NCBI GenBank assembly: GCA_002356515.1
Contig: AP017605.1
Coordinates: 558,001-622,000 of the forward strand
Length of the DNA: 64,000 nucleotides
Source of the DNA: Mesorhizobium loti
GTDB taxonomy: Bacteria > Pseudomonadota > Alphaproteobacteria > Rhizobiales > Rhizobiaceae
Direction: 5' to 3'
How positions within the stretch are numbered: the stretch's first letter is position 1; every line of letters begins with the position of its first letter. This document shows, one piece after another, positions 62,750-64,000 of this stretch. The notes under the pieces were generated by a model. The model had not been told where the DNA came from, made no database searches, and saw only the letters and a program-made list of their open reading frames with translations. A program made the position numbers and the translations under genes.

Positions 62750-63691
62750 TCAATAGAACCTGTAGTCCTGCGCGATTTCATCGCCGAGCCTGGTGTTGTC
62801 GCGAATGAAGCCGGCGAGGAACTCGTGCAGACCCGCGTCGAATATATCCTTGATCGACCCGGCCCTCAGCATGGCTTGCGTCTTTTCCGCCGTCGCGTGG
62901 CAGGCATGACGTTCGCCGTAATCGTCGCCGAGGAATTTCAGGTGTTCGGACAGGAAGCGATAGCAGAAGGTCAGCGATCGCGGCATGCGGACGTTGAGGA
63001 TCAGGTAGTCGGCGATGTTGGTCGGCTTGTAGTCCGCGTCATAGACCCAGCGGTAGGAGCGATGCGCCGACACCGAGCGCAGGATCGATTCCCACTGATA
63101 GTTGTCGAGTGTCGAGCCGACCCAGGAGATCGACGGCAACAGCACGTAATACTTCACGTCGAGGATACGCGCCGTGTTGTCGGCGCGCTCGACATAGGTG
63201 CCGAGCTGCGAGAAGTCGAAAATCTCGTTGCGCAGCATGGTGCCGTAGAACGAGCCGCGGATCAGCGCCGTTTCGCGCTTGATGGCATCGAGCACGCTTG
63301 GCAGGTCGCGCTCGTCGATCGGCCTCGCCAGCATCCGCTTCAGCGACATCCAGGCTTCGTTGATGCTTTCCCAGGTCTCGCGGGTCAGCGCGGTGCGCAC
63401 CATGCGGGCATTGTTACGGGCCGTCTCGATCGACGACATCGTGCTCGACGGGTTCGAGGTGTCGCGCAGCAGGAAATCGGCGACATCAGCCGCCGTATAG
63501 TCCTGGTATTTCTGTTTGAAGGCGACATCGGAGCCGGCGCTGAGCAGCACCGAATTCCACTCTTCCGAGGCACTCTGGGTGCGGGTCAGCGCCATACGCA
63601 GCCCCGCATCGACCAACCGCGCCATGTTTTCAGCCCGCTCAATGTAGCGGTTCATCCAGTACAGTCCGTTGGCGGTCCGGCCTAAAAGCAT
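62750..63691 (-). CDS. Alpha-E domain-containing protein
   Basis: 313 residues, largely helical. MLLGRTANGLYWMNRYIERAENMARLVDAGLRMAL is the family N-terminus. SSIETARNNARMVRTALTRETWESINEAW and LGTYVERADNTARILDVKYYVLLPS are further alpha-E motifs. The family occurs only in these clusters and is thought to act with the neighbouring ATP-grasp enzyme. Start preceded by AAGG. Confidence 0.94.
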   Translation of the reverse strand: MLLGRTANGLYWMNRYIERAENMARLVDAGLRMALTRTQSASEEWNSVLLSAGSDVAFKQKYQDYTAADVADFLLRDTSNPSSTMSSIETARNNARMVRTALTRETWESINEAWMSLKRMLARPIDERDLPSVLDAIKRETALIRGSFYGTMLRNEIFDFSQLGTYVERADNTARILDVKYYVLLPSISWVGSTLDNYQWESILRSVSAHRSYRWVYDADYKPTNIADYLILNVRMPRSLTFCYRFLSEHLKFLGDDYGERHACHATAEKTQAMLRAGSIKDIFDAGLHEFLAGFIRDNTRLGDEIAQDYRFY

Positions 63692-63712
63692 CCAAAAACC
63701 TTCACATGAAAA

Positions 63713-64000
63713 TCAATCATCCAGCACCCAGGTATCCTTGGTACCGCCGCCTTGCGAGGAATTGACCACCAGCGAACCTTCCTTCAGCGCAACGCGCGTC
63801 AGGCCACCGGGCACGATCTGGATGCGATCGGACACCAGCACGTAGGGTCGGAGGTCGACGTGGCGCGGCGCCAGTCCCTTGTCGGTCAGGATCGGACAGG
63901 TCGACAGCGCCAGTGTCGGCTGGGCGATATAGTTCGAAGGCTTCGCCGCCAGCTTCTTGGCGAAGGCCTCGCACTCCTTCTTGGTCGCCGCCGGGCCGAC
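63713..64000 (-). CDS. Circularly permuted type 2 ATP-grasp protein, C-terminal part
   Basis: The last 95 codons of a minus-strand gene that begins outside the window. The frame reads [20 protein letters not shown] and on through [20 protein letters not shown] to the end [42 protein letters not shown] and [13 protein letters not shown] are hallmarks of the permuted ATP-grasp (DUF404/DUF407) family, which makes peptide-like bonds. It stops 21 bp before the alpha-E gene. Confidence 0.9.
   Translation of the reverse strand, partial: VGPAATKKECEAFAKKLAAKPSNYIAQPTLALSTCPILTDKGLAPRHVDLRPYVLVSDRIQIVPGGLTRVALKEGSLVVNSSQGGGTKDTWVLDD

Overview
The window is GC-rich, densely coded chromosomal DNA from an alphaproteobacterium of the Hyphomicrobiales, most probably Mesorhizobium or a close relative. 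This is inferred from gene content and order: rpsB/tsf/pyrH/frr/uppS/cdsA, clpS-clpA next to a phasin, EipB (DUF1849), DUF1489, DUF6105, BA14K and a rhizobial glycerol operon of the glpSTPQUV type. No plasmid, phage or CRISPR genes were seen.

Layout. 1-7.6 kb is the translation and nucleotide core operon on the minus strand (rpsB, tsf, pyrH, frr, uppS, start of cdsA), interrupted between tsf and pyrH by a 3.2 kb cassette (aldo/keto reductase, two NTF2-like proteins, a divergent LysR regulator). 7.6-16.1 kb holds small metabolic and envelope genes followed by clpS-clpA. 16.2-19.1 kb holds a phasin with two palindromic TGC-N3-GCA boxes, a D,D-carboxypeptidase with a SPOR domain and a membrane J-protein. 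19.3-31.3 kb is mixed housekeeping: L-serine dehydratase, a RutB-like amidohydrolase, gatC-GNAT-gatA, a radical SAM gene behind a small secreted protein, UPF0173, ruvX, and an AidB-like acyl-CoA dehydrogenase. 31.4-36.3 kb is pyrB, a catalytically degenerate pyrC homologue, a methyltransferase, plsY and dprA. 36.3-42.6 kb is a trehalose/glycan cluster (GT4, amylo-alpha-1,6-glucosidase-like, membrane-anchored otsA, otsB) with candidate EcfG general-stress promoters.

43.2-48.0 kb looks like a decayed accessory island beside the 3' end of a tRNA-Lys gene. It holds remnants of a sugar ABC ATPase, a SagB-type nitroreductase and an erythromycin-esterase-like gene, plus an intact beta-CASP metallo-hydrolase and an ABC exporter membrane domain with no ATPase. 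48.2-49.4 kb carries a BA14K protein with a near-perfect EcfG promoter. 49.4-59.6 kb is a complete glycerol uptake and catabolism locus (glpR, glpD, glpSTPQUV, glpK). Its two ATPases carry complementary defects that fall in the same composite ATP site. 59.7-64 kb has a group II PLP decarboxylase and then the Anbu cluster (Anbu, transglutaminase, alpha-E, circularly permuted ATP-grasp), cut by the window end.

The most interesting signals are the shared EcfG-type promoters over the trehalose cluster and BA14K, the asymmetric GlpS/GlpT ATPase pair, the Anbu cluster, the phasin operators, the split core operon and the tRNA-Lys island.
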